From: Platerodrilus igneus
Lineage: Eukaryota > Arthropoda > Insecta > Coleoptera > Lycidae
Direction: 5' to 3'
DNA length: 64,000 nt
NCBI GenBank assembly: GCA_036346225.1
Contig: JARFIW010001177.1
Span: forward strand, 962,501-1,026,500
The stretch's first letter is position 1; every line of letters begins with the position of its first letter. The notes under the pieces are model-generated. The model was not told where the DNA came from, did not search any database, and saw only the letters and a program-made list of their open reading frames with translations. Of the stretch, positions 1-11,867 are shown piece by piece. A program made the position numbers and the translations under genes.

Positions 1-208
1 GAGTACCTTATTGTTTATACTGCATTTCGAACATTTATTTATTGCGTAATTGCGCAATTAATTTTGCTTATTGTGTGAAGTCATTGACTTATGCGCGTTT
101 AAATTTGTATATTGTGTGACGTCATTGACAGATGGGCGCGCCAAAATCTGTATAAAGATTAGCGCTACCAACTGCCATTGTGTCGCGTATATCGAGTTCA
201 CGGGGAGA
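1..208. other. Non-coding stretch with a 41-bp tandem duplication
   Basis: No coding potential is seen. Two adjacent units (about 70-110 and 111-151) share the core ATTGTGTGA-GTCATTGAC; the second reads TGACGTCA, a perfect CRE/ATF-type palindrome. The stretch lies just beyond the point where the neighbouring RT pseudogene stops matching its family, so it is either flanking host DNA or part of another repeat. Confidence 0.4.
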
Positions 209-1430
209 TAAAAATATTCAACCTAAATTTCTTGAAAAACTAACTAATGGAATGGTATTGTTAATTATGACTTTTATCTTACCCTTAACACAATCTCTAA
301 TTTTTTTTATCCGAAAATCATCGCCTTAGACTTATTCGAGTTTAATTTAAGATTATGTTTAGTACTTATCTCATTGATCAATTCTAGATCATGATTTATA
401 CAGATTAATGCATTGCCAACATCACATGCTGGAAAACTTAAATAAACTTGAATATCATCAGCATACGCCTGTACTTTACAATTATGTATCGATGCTAACA
501 AGTCGCTGGTATAAAGTATAAAGAGCAAAGGACCTAAAATTGATCCCTGAGGAAATCCCACTGAAATGTTTGCAAAAGACGATACATCATCATTTATTCT
601 TGTGAACTGCTTTCTATTAGTTAAATATGAAGTAATTAAAGACGTCGACAAAGTAGAAAAACCGTAATACTTTAATTTAGCGCAGATAAGTTGATGGTTA
701 ACCGTATCGAACGCCTTTGAAAAATCTAATAGCACAAGTACAGTTACTAGCTTTTCATCACATACTTTAATTATATTGTTAGAGACCACACATAGTGATG
801 TAGAAGTGCTGTGCTTATTTCGAAACCCAGATTGGAAGCTTGGAAGGATATTATTTATAGCATATTGATAAATTTGCCCATATAATACTTTTTCAAATAT
901 TTTTGATAAGCAGGGTAAAATACTAATTAAACGCAAATCTGAGTAGCTTTTTGGTTTTGAAGTTTTGGGAATTGGACAACATATAGCTTCTTTCCAAACA
1001 TCAGGAAAATACCCATGTTCTATACAGCAATTTATAATATGTAATATATAAATATCAATATGTAGGCTACAACACTTCAACATTTTTAATATTTTATCTA
1101 TCCCTATCGCATTTGATTTGAGCCCATGTAATATTTTATTAGCCTCCTCTACTGTAGATAATTGAAATTGAAAGTTTAAGTTTTTGTTGAATATGGTATT
1201 AGCATATTTTGCTTGTAAAGGGAGGAAAAAGTGATTATTAATGTTTTCTGCATTAGATAATTCCAAGGGAATAGATAAATCCTTCTTAGTTTTAACGTTG
1301 AGCAACTGCAAGGCACCCCACATATCACGTACATTACCTTGATCTATAACATTTTTCAGATACATGCGCTTTGCATGTCTCACTATTGCTAGTGTGTTAT
1401 TACGTAGACACTTGTATTCATTCCAGCTGA
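209..1430 (-). pseudogene. Non-LTR retrotransposon reverse transcriptase (CR1/Jockey type), broken
   Basis: This is the reverse transcriptase part of a LINE ORF2, which copies element RNA at a nicked target site. The open frame covers 307-1383 and can be read upstream to about 1430. RT blocks are visible in order: the thumb-side helix around SNAIGIDKILKMLK, a PIPK block, the VLLDFSKAFDTV block with its catalytic Asp, the GFPQGSILGPLLF block, and the active site YADD. After YADD the frame stops at 307. It resumes in another frame across a poly-T run with an IPLVSFSRNLG block, then meets a stop and ends near 209. The RT C-terminus and 3' UTR are therefore lost. The matching endonuclease lies just upstream at 1513-1935, separated by a (TA)n tract. 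Clade is judged from motif style only. Confidence 0.85.
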
Positions 1431-1437
1431 TATTACA

Positions 1438-1488
<51 letters not shown>
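1438..1488. repeat. (TA)n microsatellite
   Basis: An uninterrupted TA run between the endonuclease and RT halves of the same LINE. It disrupts the original reading frame and was probably an expansion within the element. Confidence 0.95.
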
Positions 1489-1492
<4 letters not shown>

Positions 1493-1512
1493 CATTTATT
1501 GGTTTTGTGGTA

Positions 1513-1935
1513 TTAAAATAAAACATTTATTACACAAAAAACTAATCTGTGATCCGAAACAATATCAGCATTAACAGTACCTGCACAAACAAATAATTCA
1601 TCACTTGATATGTATATGAGATCAATAAGAGTACTGCTGTTGTTTGCTTTGCGCGTAGGTTCATTTATCACTTGGATGAATCCATAAAAATCAAAGCAGC
1701 GTGTGATAATATTACTTAAATTGGAAAGATTCAGATTGACATCAACTAAACATATTATATTATCCACCATTGGTGCTAAATAAGATAGTATATTATCTAG
1801 TTCATCAACACAACTAATCAGATTAGAGTTTGGGGATCTGTATACTGTGCCTACAGCAAAAGTTTTCCGATTCAATTTAAACATCCAAATATGTTCAAGC
1901 TCGATTTGAAATTATCATTTGGGCTTTGCATAAAA
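1513..1935 (-). pseudogene. LINE apurinic-type endonuclease, C-terminal half
   Basis: The open frame 1513-1884, readable upstream to about 1935 through an IELEHIW block, carries late motifs of the APE-like endonuclease domain: GTVYRSPNS, a degenerate metal-binding block reading LVDVNLNL where a GDFN-type motif is expected, a TLIDLIY block, and the terminal SDHRLVFC with its catalytic Asp-His pair. This is the half that nicks target DNA. Orientation, spacing and order match the RT at 209-1430, so the two are pieces of one CR1/Jockey-like element. The N-terminal half of the endonuclease is missing. The GDFN-to-VDVN change suggests it could not cut. Confidence 0.78.
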
Positions 1936-2025
1936 GTCTAAGTTATTATTTCATCTTATTAATTATAATACGTTAGTATTTATCAATTTACCTTGTGTAA
2001 AAAAAATAATAAAGAAACAAACTAC

Positions 2026-2028
<3 letters not shown>

Positions 2029-2086
<58 letters not shown>
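2029..2086. repeat. (TA)n microsatellite
   Basis: A TA run between two oppositely oriented LINE fragments. Confidence 0.95.
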
Positions 2087-2090
<4 letters not shown>

Positions 2091-2095
2091 CCTTT

Positions 2096-2769
2096 GGATG
2101 CTCCAATGAATTATAGTAAATGGAATCACTCAGGCTAAATAGAAAAATTCATTTTTGAAGAAAAGTACGAAAACGGACCAAAAATTTTTTATTGAAATTT
2201 ACACATCCGGAAGTAAATAAGCAGAAAGAATAGGCACAAGCGTTGCTATTTATAGGAATGAAGAACCAGTCCCTCAAATAGAATATAAATAAAATGCATT
2301 ATGTTCAAAAATACAAGTAGAACAATTTGCAATTTTAACAGCAATAATAACCGTTAATATCTGCTAAAAGTAGAATTCCAAGAAAAAATTCTCATTATTT
2401 CGACTAACAATAAAGCTACAATAAAATTTGTAAAAGGTGGACATAATCACGAATATCTAATAGAAAATATTAGAAAACAAATACAATATATGCAAGGAAA
2501 TAGAGAGTAAGTAAGTATATGTTACTATGACAAACATGTTGGAATTAAACTTGCAAATCTGTTAGTTGTCGAAGCAGGAAATGCCAATGACAACAATATT
2601 AAAATCAATAGAATTCCCAAAATTTCAATTAAGAATATAGCACATAAAAGAGGTAGGACGAAATGGCAAAAGCAATGGCATAACATAACAAAAGTGGCAA
2701 CAACTAAAACATTCTCTGCAACAATAATTGATAGACTGCATTTAAAACCTCCAATCTCTAACAAATAAT
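2096..2769 (+). pseudogene. LINE ORF2 RNase H domain and C-terminal tail, broken
   Basis: Read on the plus strand with stops and frame changes, this segment carries an RNase H start (IEIYTSGSK at about 2191, where a catalytic Asp is normal at the Ser). It continues with GTSVAIYRNEEP, a CSKIQVEQFAILTAI block around the Glu helix, and a post-RNase H block RTKWQKQWHNITK near 2660-2700. The order and the RTKWQ block resemble R1/Jockey-like LINEs carrying RNase H. It lies opposite to the RT pseudogene at 209-1430, so it comes from another element. The Asp-to-Ser change and several stops show it is dead. The long frame on the opposite strand here is a shadow. Confidence 0.68.
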
Positions 2770-3234
2770 AACTAACAGTAGTATTATAAGTTAATCTTAA
2801 GTAGTAGAATAGAGAATTTCTTTTTTTACTAACAATAAATTTTAAAAACTAAACTTACATATACTTGAGGCAAATAATACAAACAAATTCTTTTTTTAAA
2901 AAACATAGTTTTCAATATAATAGTATAAGTCTCAAACCTGTATAAAATTAGACCAATTTAATCCAACCTTTTAGTAACCTGGTCAAATATAAACACAAAT
3001 TAACATTCTAAACACACTTCAAGTACATCTGCTAAGCATAGTTCCCCAAAATCTGAAATTCCTGCTGTCAAGTGGATACAAATAACCCACATATACCTCT
3101 TAAACACTGTCCAAACACAAACACATATTCACACACTTACATTACCTTTTCAACATCTAGATTAGCGGCTGCCGATTATCGGGAATGATAAAACAATATC
3201 CGTTGAGTGTTCTTTGTTACGTTAATCGAGGCAG
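2770..3234. other. A-rich non-coding region
   Basis: No gene seen. If the LTR at 3256-5106 is read as a 5' LTR, the right-hand part of this stretch would be the start of its leader on the minus strand; no gag follows it. Confidence 0.4.
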
Positions 3235-3249
3235 CCACGTTGGGCGCCA
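3235..3249 (-). other. tRNA-Lys-type primer binding site
   Basis: On the minus strand the sequence TGGCGCCCAACGTGG follows six bases after the LTR end. It matches the known primer binding site complementary to the 3' end of tRNA-Lys (the Lys1,2 type). A PBS belongs downstream of a 5' LTR, yet here it follows the LTR that also serves as 3' LTR of Gypsy-1. Confidence 0.65.
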
Positions 3250-3255
3250 AATTTA

Positions 3256-5106
3256 TGCTACGTTGGCTCGTAGCCGTGCGTAACACAAAGAAAATCAAAG
3301 AAATTACCGGGCTCAATTGGAGATTAGGGGGGGGTGTAGAAAGCAGACCAACATATAATGTACGCGGCTGTAAGGAGTTAGTAACAATACCTGCAATAAA
3401 AAAAAATTAGAATAGCAAACCTGCAAAAAAAACATTAGTCCTGCAAACCTGAAATAAAGAAAAGCATAGCATGATGATCGAGCATAGATTGTTTAGTACT
3501 CTGTAGAATGTAAAAAAGAACTGTTTGGATAATCTATATAATATAACAACGGTAATAGCAATACAAAAATTTCTAGTACAAAGTGAGGTAATATTGGGGA
3601 GTAGCAGAAACGTTTCCTCACACACCAATTAAACATAAATCAGACAAAATTATAACAAAAGATAAATAGGTAGACACAATTGATATGAGTAGTCCAGTAT
3701 TGTTGATTTTTCTTTTTTTTTCTTTTTTAATAATAGCATGCAATTCTATTGTAAAAAGTATCAGAACGACGAAGATATGGTAAAACAACGGATAGATATT
3801 TAAAGTAATAACAAGCAGGAAATAGTTCAACTTACAAAAAGTCCTTCAGTAACGCTTCCTTGCCATTGAAGTGTGGGATTCACGATGTCCTGCACTAACG
3901 AAGCACTTCACCCTTGACTGTGAGGGTGTTGATGGAATTTCTTACACTTTACACTAATCACATCTACGTATTTCACTGGTGTTAGCAGCAGACATTATCA
4001 TGCTGATGGAACTATGTAGCATTGATAAATTTCTTGTTAATTCTATTTCCTGAGACAATAATTTCGAAATATTTTGTAACACAAATCGTAAAAAAAAATG
4101 GTAATAAAAATTTAGAATCACGGGCTTTCAAGGCACGATGTAATGCATTAAAACCAACAGTAACGTGAGGTGTTTCATTTGCTACCTATGGTAACAAAGA
4201 AAAATCGAATGCTTTTGAATAACGAAATTTGCGCAAACAATGATCTATTTTAGATTCTTTGGGGTTAGAAAATTCAGAAACTACAGTATCGACTGTCTTT
4301 ACATGTGAATGAGATACATGTTTATAAGAAGCAACCTTTTATTCCAGATTTTTGGAAATCTGATCTTCACGTCGACTAATGCAATCCAGCCCATCTACTA
4401 AACCTGCTACAACTGTATCATCTTTTTTTTTTTAGAAACACTCAAGCTTAAAACCGTATTTGGATAATCCAACGTATGCACTACTTTGATAAAAAAAAAG
4501 GGACCACGAAAACTAGATCGCACACACAGTTCAAATATAAAAAGACAAATCAACAAAAAAACACAATTAGTAAAGCAACGCGTATCACTAAAACCGTCCG
4601 TCAATGACCTTACAACCGCACGTGTGGTCAATCAAACACGTTCGCCTATAAAGCATACTTCTTTCAAAAATGGAATTAGAACTACACTCTGCAGTTAATA
4701 TACAACTTTTATTTCACAAGAAAAACAACTAAAATCGTGCCGTGCTTGTTCATGAACAATTCGAAACTTGATACCGCATTAATTCTCACTATTGTCAAAG
4801 CAAAGAAGAAACAGTATTTTCAGCGTAATTAATATATAGAGACCAAGAACAAAACTACAACTGCTCATCTGTTTATATCAATTCGTTGCTATTACAACCT
4901 CTTATCGTCTCTTATCTAGACTTGTATATCCACATAAGGAACAAAGTTTATATGAACGGAAAGACAAGAACGATGCAATCCACTCATTTTAATACGACAC
5001 ATTCGCCCAAGGAGTTAATAAATATAAAATATAGAAATAGTAGTTACAGAAATGTATTTACGAATTGAGTAGTGTAAAATGTTAAGCCATTAAAATGCAC
5101 GTTACA
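3256..5106 (-). repeat. Gypsy-1 left LTR, full length (1851 bp)
   Basis: On the minus strand the repeat starts TGTAACGT and ends ACGTAGCA, a near inverted terminal pair. About 3308-3842 and 4830-5106 repeat almost identically at 10675-11479. The segment between (about 3842-4830) is absent from the right copy. The full length of 1.85 kb agrees with the other LTRs in the window, so the right copy probably has a deletion. A polypurine tract abuts the start, as expected of a 3' LTR, while a PBS abuts the end, as expected of a 5' LTR. The short frames inside are not genes. Confidence 0.8.
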
Positions 5107-5118
5107 GATTCCCCCCTA
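5107..5118 (-). other. Polypurine tract of Gypsy-1
   Basis: The minus strand reads TAGGGGGGAATC directly before the LTR start TGTAACG. This is the usual plus-strand priming tract position of an LTR element and marks the left LTR as its 3' LTR. Confidence 0.65.
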
Positions 5119-5867
5119 GCAAAACAAAAACGTCGGGGTAAAAAAAAACGACAGACAAGGAACCAAACAAAAAAATTATTTTTATCCGGTTCGAAGGACC
5201 AATACCAGTATAAGAAAAGGAACATTTTTTTTCAAAAGAAGACAAAGTCGTCTATCGTAACCAACAACGACAGAACAGGTAAAGAAAGCATCAAGTAAAC
5301 ACCCAATGAGGATTAAAGCTCTTAGCTACTTTCAAAAACGTCAAACGACGGATGTCTCCAAAAGGGACATTTCTGTTCTCCACCTCAAAGAAAGGTTTTG
5401 GCTTCCCGCGGAGAAACCAAGAGGAAAGGAAAAAAACGAGGAAGAAAACTTGTAGCAAACCAACTAGACGACAAAACTGTTAACCTCAAGTGTGCGGCAA
5501 AGAAAGAACCAAGACAAAGTAAAGGGCAAAGGCAAGCTAGTACACAATCTAGAATATTCCGACCGAGGTAACACAGATTCGTATGAAACGATTACTCAAG
5601 CAAAGTATGGCTAGCAGACCTACAAAAGCGACCAAGTCGAAATACCTAAAGGAAAAGCAAATAGATCTGAAGCCTACCTCAAGGAATGGATGTAGAAAGC
5701 GACTATAATAGTCAAATAGTGCACAAATGGTAGAACTAGCCAAAAGAAAAAGTCACGGGATGGGCTATCTACAAAATATAAATAGGAATACGAAATGGGC
5801 GCCAATGTTTTCGGTCACAAGCTTAGAGAGAAAACACAAGATCAATAAGCCAAAAAATTACAAGTTA
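5119..5867 (-). other. Gypsy-1 region between integrase and 3' LTR
   Basis: A 750-bp stretch without a convincing frame, between the integrase stop and the polypurine tract. No env-like gene is seen. Confidence 0.5.
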
Positions 5868-6809
5868 TTAGGGATAGCGACACCTAGGGGTCAAAATAAA
5901 ATCGGTCGTAGGGAGCCCTCTAGGATCCGGAGGTTCAGGATCAATGTCTGGAGGGTCTAAAGTTTTATCGGGTTTGAGGTCCTTAATATGCCAAGTACCC
6001 AGATCGTTACCAGAATCATCCACTAAGATATAGGTCCAAGGAAAAAGTTTAGTTCTAATAGTAAAGGGACCCACATATTTGGGAGCAAGTTTAGCATTGA
6101 AGTAGCGAGTAGCATCCGAAAGAACATAATTGCATTTCCAAACGCGATCGCCAGGAGATAAAGTTAAGGGACGACGACGAAGATCGTAGTGTTTAGCATT
6201 TTTCTTGTATGCTAAGGAAGGGCGTTTCGAAATTTCTTCACGAAGTGACTCAAATTTGACTAAGTCAGTAGGAGGAATAGGACGTTCGGGATCCATAAGA
6301 ACATCATCAGGATCAAGAGGTTTTCCAAAATGATCGCCGTAGAGAACATGCTCACGACCATATAGAGCAAAATACGGGGAGTAACCAATAACCTCATGTT
6401 TAAGCGTTCGAATAGCACAACCAATTTTTGCTAAATTAACGTCCCACCGACGTTGATTATCAGAAACGTAAGAAGAAATCATAGTTTTCAGGACTCTATT
6501 AATACGTTCGGCCGGATTCGCCTGAGGATGATAGCGAGCATTAAACAGAATTTTTGTTGGATAAGAATCACAGAGTTTAGTGAAAATATTACTATGAAAT
6601 TGTACACCATTGTCCGCAATTAGATACTGAGGAGTACCATACACCAGGAAAATATTTTCCTCAATGGTTCGAGCAACAGCAGCGGCCGTAGACGCACGTA
6701 GAGAAAAGAAACAAGCATATTCTGTAAAACAATCGGCAACAACTAAAATGAAAGAATTACCTTTAGAGGATCTAGGAAGAGGTCCGACAATATCAGTACA
6801 TAGGACTTG
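5868..6809 (-). pseudogene. Gypsy-1 integrase core and C-terminal domain
   Basis: This part inserts the cDNA into host DNA. A short degraded bridge (about 6640-6809, with a stop near 6810) contains the first core block IVGPLPRS with its Asp. The frame 5868-6644 then shows the second Asp in LIADNGVQFHS and the Glu block ANPAERINRV, so the DDE triad is recognisable. A C-terminal GPF-type module follows (YVGPFTIRTK ... GTWHIKDLK). The tail is rich in Pro and Asp. The gene continues from the RT/RNase H pseudogene at 6810-8605. It is parallel in layout to the Gypsy-2 integrase at 29152-30414, which ends with the very similar GKWHVKDLK. Confidence 0.85.
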
Positions 6810-8605
6810 CTAAGGACGAGTGGCAGTAGCACGGGGAGACATAAAGCCAGGAGGTTTCTTTTGTTCGACTTTGTGTGCAGAGCAAATTTTACAACGACGG
6901 ACGTATCGAGCAACAGCGGCTCTAAGTTTAGGCCAATAGTAACGCATGGAAATTTTAGAGACAGTTTTGTGGACACCAGGGTGACCTGAAGTAGGTAGAT
7001 CATGATTTTCGTATAGAACCCTATTCCGTTGTTCGCTGGGAACTACTAACTTCCAATCGTCTTGAGGAGGTTGGAGCAAAGACTGTTTAGATTTTACATG
7101 TTTATATAGTAATTCGTTTTCCACATGACAGTTACTGTATAGGTTAGGATTGGAATTAACACGAGTCCGTAGCTTAAGATACCAAGGATCCAAAATTGGC
7201 AGAGTAATAGAAGATTTAGGAAAGTCATCAATTAAGTCAATTTTAGGTACTGAACGAGATAAGGCATCGGGAACGATGTTTTCTTTACCTTTACGATGTA
7301 CGATGGTGAAGTTATATTGTTGAAGTCGTACAGACCAACGAGCTAAACGACCGTTGGGGCTTTGTAGATTATTCATCCAGATAAGCGAGTGGTGATCGGT
7401 GATCACAGTAAAGTGAGAACCCTCGATATAGGGACGAAATTTCTCAATTGCCCAAATAACACCAAGACATTCTTTTTCGGTGGCGCTATAGTTGCGTTCC
7501 GCCTTTTTATGAGAACAGCTAATGTAGCTAATGACTTTTTCGTCATCACCCTGTTGTTGAGTCAGCACAGCACCCAGACCAAAATCAGAAGCATCAGTCT
7601 GTATAGTAAAGGGCAAAGAAAAATCAGGACAACTCATCACTGGAGCCGTTACCAAGTGTTCTTTCAGCAGCTTAAACGCCTGCTGACATTCCGAAGACCA
7701 ATCAAATTTAGAATTTTTCTTAGTCAAAGCAGTGATTGGAGCAGTAAGAGCAGAAAAATTTGGGATAAAGCGACGATACCACGAGCACATACCAACTATG
7801 CGTCGTACTTCAGTTACAGTAGTAGGAGGAGGAAGATTAAGAATGGCCGAAACTTTTCTGGGTCGACATGGAGTCCATGACGATTTACTACGTATCCCAG
7901 ATAACGGAGTTCCGGTCGGAATATAATGCATTTATCTCTGCGAAGAGTAAGACCTGCAGAATTTAAACGAAAAGCACTTTCTGTAGTACCACCAAATGTT
8001 GTTCGAAAGTAGGGTAGCGATGATCACATCATCTAAGTATGCGAAACAGAAAGGTTCAAGATCAGCACCAAGCACACGATCTATAAGTCGCTGAAATGTC
8101 GCTGGAGAATTATGAAGACCAAATGGCATTTTAGTAAACTGGTATAAACCTCTACCAGGCACCGTAAATGCAGTAATCGCCTTAGAATTAGAAAAAGAGG
8201 TATTTGCCAATAAGCAGAGCGAATGTCCAAACTAGTTAAGAATTTTGCGTCTCTAAGACGGTCTAGAATCGTAGAAATATAAGGAAGGGATAGGCATCTT
8301 TTTGTAACATCATTGACCTTTCTAAAATCGATGCAGAAACGATATGTGCCATCTTTCTTAGGCACCATAACAATAGGGCTAGACCAAGCGCTATTAGATG
8401 GTTCTACAACACCACTTTCTAGCATCTCATCCAGAGCTTGATTGACATGTCGAAGTACCGTAGGGGACATGGGATAATATCGTTGCTTGATAGGACTAGA
8501 TGTAGTACGGATCTGATGTTCAATGAGATTAGTACAGCCCAAAGGTAAAGTATCATCTTTAGAAAACATCTGTTGGACTATACGAGACAATTCGGATTGT
8601 TGCAT
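6810..8605 (-). pseudogene. Gypsy-1 pol: reverse transcriptase, RNase H and integrase zinc finger
   Basis: Three successive frames make up one pol segment. Frame 8081-8605 holds the RT fingers (YRFCIDFRKVND, FLTSLDIRSAYWQIPL). Frame 7932-8210 holds MPFGLHNSPATFQ and the intact active site YLDD. Frame 6810-7931 holds the connection (VRRIVGMCSWYRRFIPNFS), RNase H (TDASDFGLGAVL, the TEKECLGVIWAIEKF Glu helix, VITDHHSLIW) and the integrase HHCC finger (H near HPGVHK, CKICSAH). At least two frameshifts and a stop near 6810 break it. The CSWYRRFI block is typical of some insect Ty3/Gypsy lineages such as the Mdg3 group, but lineage is a guess. Confidence 0.9.
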
Positions 8606-8668
8606 GATCGACAGATCGGAAAGAGCATTGATCTGACTGATCGAGACAGTAGAAGAAGAACCGAAAGT

Positions 8669-9541
8669 TCATTGACCCGTTCGAAAATCTGGGACAACAC
8701 TCATAGATTTCCAGAAGTCAATGCCTAGGATCAGAGACTGAGAAATAGAAGGAACGACTAGGACGTCAAGAAGAATAGTTTTATTTTCGACCGACATGGG
8801 TAAAGTAAGTGACCCGAGAATGTCACAAGCTTGACCATTGGCTACCGTACAGCTGTGGATCTCCATTTGGGACAAAGGCAAAGAAAGAGAATAGAGAATA
8901 TCCTACCCAGGACCACCAATAATAGTACGAGAAGCGCCAGAATCAAGCAAACCCTTAAATTCGATGTCGAAAATAGTAACAGTAAGATAAGGTCTGTCGT
9001 CCTCACGAGAACTAGCTAAAATAAAATCCAGAACATATTTAGATCGGTCATCAAGACCAGAGAAAGGATTTTCTGAGGAAATAATAGGTACCGAGACAAC
9101 TGTAGAAGGGATCGGGTCGGTTTCTCGGCTTAGCGACTCGATCGGTAGTTTAAATTTCTTGTTACAACTCGTACAATTGGTACGGGTAACATTAGGTTTA
9201 CCACAACCATAGCAATGAAGTATTTGAGGTTTAGTACAGGAAGGAGACTTGTGTCCTCGTTGGCCACAGTTCCAACAGGTAACGGAAGAATTAGAAATAT
9301 TTTTAGGAGCATTACTTGCACCAGGTGTAAATGTTTTCGAAGTAGTAACACCAGAATGGGGAGGGACATAAGCAGAAGTAAGTTTGCTGCGGACCGCAGA
9401 ACCTGTATAAGCTAAGTCAGGCTCTAGGGGTTGAGAAAAGTTCAGAGCAGGAGGAGACTTGAAATTATCGGCTTGTATTTTGCGCTGTTCTAGTCTGCGA
9501 CCTACACGCAAAAATTCCGTAATAGTATTCAGATCAAGCAA
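8669..9541 (-). pseudogene. Gypsy-1 nucleocapsid zinc knuckles and aspartic protease
   Basis: The frame 8903-9541 carries a CX2CX4HX4C knuckle (CWNCGQRGHKSPSC), then a degenerate second one (CYGCGKPNVTRTNC), then the protease active site LLDSGASRTIIG. A stop follows directly near 8903. The rest of the protease continues in 8669-8881 with the second-half motif LILGIDFW. The protease cuts Gag-Pol and the knuckles bind RNA. The break right after DSGA destroys the enzyme. Confidence 0.85.
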
Positions 9542-9601
9542 AGCTAATTTGGTTTGGTAGAAAGGGTAAGATTTGGTAAAATAATTTCGAGTTTCTGTGG
9601 T

Positions 9602-10534
9602 TCAGAGAGAGATTGTTAGACGAGCAAATACATTTTCCATCGTAGCTAAATATACACCAATAGACTCTGAGGGACCCATAGTACGTTGCTTTATTTCCTC
9701 TAAAAGTTTTTCGTTGTAATTAACGGGTTGAAATTCTTCCCTTAATAGTCGAATAACATCTTGCCAATTAGTTAGGGATTTTCTATGCGCTCTGAATAAA
9801 ATTAAAGCTTTTCGCGAAAGTAAGTCTGATGCCGAAGAAAATAGTTGAGAAGCAGAAACGTTGCGTGCCGAGCATAATTCGTCCACGCGTAATAGAAATG
9901 CATTTAAAGACATACGGTCATCACCCAAAAATTTTAAGTCCCATTTATACACCAGCTGTCCATAACCAGACGTAGCAATTGATTTAGAAATGGATATAGG
10001 TATAGGTAATTCATCAGAAGATTTAGCAGAAGTAAGATTATCCTCAGTATCAGTAGTAGTCGGATTAATAGTAGCCGTAGAAACAAGTGGTGCCCTAGGG
10101 GAAGTGGAAGAACGTCTAAAGCGACGGTATAACCTATCGCAATCACTGCGTAAATTACTAACACATAGCAACAACTTTCGCTGTATGACTGTTTCAGCGT
10201 CAGAAGTAACATTCATGCGTTGGATTCTCCTTTTGAGATGCATAGCAAGGCTAATAATACGGTTGCAGTCGGCAGTTGAAGTATCACCATTAAAATCTTT
10301 ACTCTTCGTAGTTAATTCAGTTAAACCTTCAGTCACGGCTTTATTAATAGTCTGAAAATCGATACCAGATTTAAGTGGACTTAGAGTTTCAGCAGATTCC
10401 ATTTTCAAAATATTCCTAAAGGATTTACGAAGTTCGGATACAGGTACCTTTGCATCGAACCCACGAGAACCGACTTCATATTTGAGTTCAGTTTCATGTA
10501 AACGATCAACTTTTCATTTCCAATAGTCCCCCAT
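9602..10534 (-). pseudogene. Gypsy-1 gag (capsid)
   Basis: The main frame is 9602-10408. The same frame reads upstream to an ATG at 10534, with one TGA at codon 7 (10514-10516). The N-terminal block LHETELKYEV lines up with LKEELEYELK near the start of Gypsy-2 gag, which supports this start. Further on, the block LKFLGDDRMSLNAFL and a helical capsid region ending RLTISL match the Gypsy-2 gag order. It encodes the capsid precursor of the intracellular particle. A frameshift near 9600 separates it from the zinc knuckle frame. Confidence 0.75.
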
Positions 10535-10674
10535 TACTACAGAATCAACAAACACCCAAATATTTAAAGACACAAAAACGAATTATTAGGCTTGTTCGAT
10601 AGAGAAACTAAATTAACGAAATAACTAAATACTAAACAAAATCCAGTTCAAAAGAGAAGGAAAAAAAATAATTT
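10535..10674 (-). other. Gypsy-1 leader, lacking a primer binding site
   Basis: The 140 bp between gag and the right LTR have no TGGCG-type PBS. The last ~50 bp of the LTR and the PBS seen at the left LTR are missing here, so a deletion removed the LTR/leader junction. Confidence 0.5.
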
Positions 10675-11479
10675 CGGGCTCAATCGGAGATTAGGGGAGG
10701 TTGTAGAAAGCAGACCAACATATAATGTACGCGGCTGTAAGGAGTTAGTAACAATACCTGCAATAAAAAAAATTAGAATAGCAAACCTGCAAAAAAAACA
10801 TTAGTCCTGCAAACCTGAAATAAAGAAAAGCATAGCATGATGATCGAGCATAGATTGTTCAGTACTCTGTAGAATGTAAAAAAGAACTGGTTGGATAATC
10901 TATATAATATAACAACGGTAATAGCAATAAAAAAATTTCTAGTACAAAGTGAGGTAATATTGGGGAGTAGCAGAAACGTATCCTCACACACCAATTAAAC
11001 ATAAATCAGACAAAATTATAACAAAAGATAAATAGGTAGACACAATTGATATGAGTAGTCCAGTATTGTTGATTTTTCTTTTTTATTTCTTTTTTAATAA
11101 TAGCATGCAATTCTATTGTAAAAGGTATCAGAACGCCGAAGATATGGCAAAACAACGGATAGATATTTAAAGTAATAACAAGTAGGAAATAGTTCAACTT
11201 ACAATATATAGGGACCAAGAACAAAACTACAACTGCTCATCTGTTTATATCAACTCGTTGCTATTACAACCTCTTATCGTCTCTTATCTAGACTTGTATA
11301 TCCACATAAGGAACAAAATTTATATAAACGGCAAGCCAAAAACGATGCAATCCACTCATTATAATACGACGCATTCGCCCAAGGAGTTAATAAATATAAA
11401 ATATAGAAATAGTAGTTACAGAAATGTATTTACGAATTGAGTAGTGTAAAATGTTAAGCCATTAAAAATGCACGTTACA
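10675..11479 (-). repeat. Gypsy-1 right (5') LTR with internal deletion
   Basis: On the minus strand it starts at 11479 with TGTAACGTGC, like the left LTR. It is about 805 bp against 1851 bp because the counterpart of left-LTR 3842-4830 is absent and the 3' end is lost. The remaining sequence is nearly identical to the left copy. Confidence 0.8.
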
Positions 11480-11569
11480 TCTTCTTTGACAACTGGGATT
11501 TCCGGCTGCCGATAGTCCTGGTCCTAGAAGGGGATGTAACACGGATATTAACACCACATACAAAATAAA

Positions 11570-11867
11570 CATACACACACACACGCACACACACACACAT
11601 ACACACACACACACATACACACATACATAAAACACATGCCCTCACGCACATCTTACTCGTGGTTTCTGGAGGAAATCCAGGTTTGCTTAAATTTCAGATA
11701 GCAGACTACTGAAACGTTAGCACAAATAAATAAATAGATAAATAAATAAAAAAGCATTCACTGTAGGATAAAAAAGCTGCTTCAGTAAATTTAAAATAAT
11801 TAATGACCCCACATGTACATGCGGTTTAGGAGAACAAACTGTACAATATATAATACACGAATCTCCG
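11570..11867 (+). repeat. ~540-bp tandem unit A, left part (LINE C-terminal fragment)
   Basis: After a (CA)n tract the unit runs through a CCTCACGC box, a (AAATA)n stretch and a degenerate copy of the LINE C-terminal coding piece seen intact at 13937-14149 (KIINDPTCTCGLGEQ). It is cut at 11867 by a solo LTR and resumes at 13521. Confidence 0.7.

Noticed and set aside
4886..5068. 60-codon frame repeated at 11258-11440 as a conserved gene
   Set aside because: Both are the same stretch of the two Gypsy-1 LTRs; conservation is due to LTR duplication.
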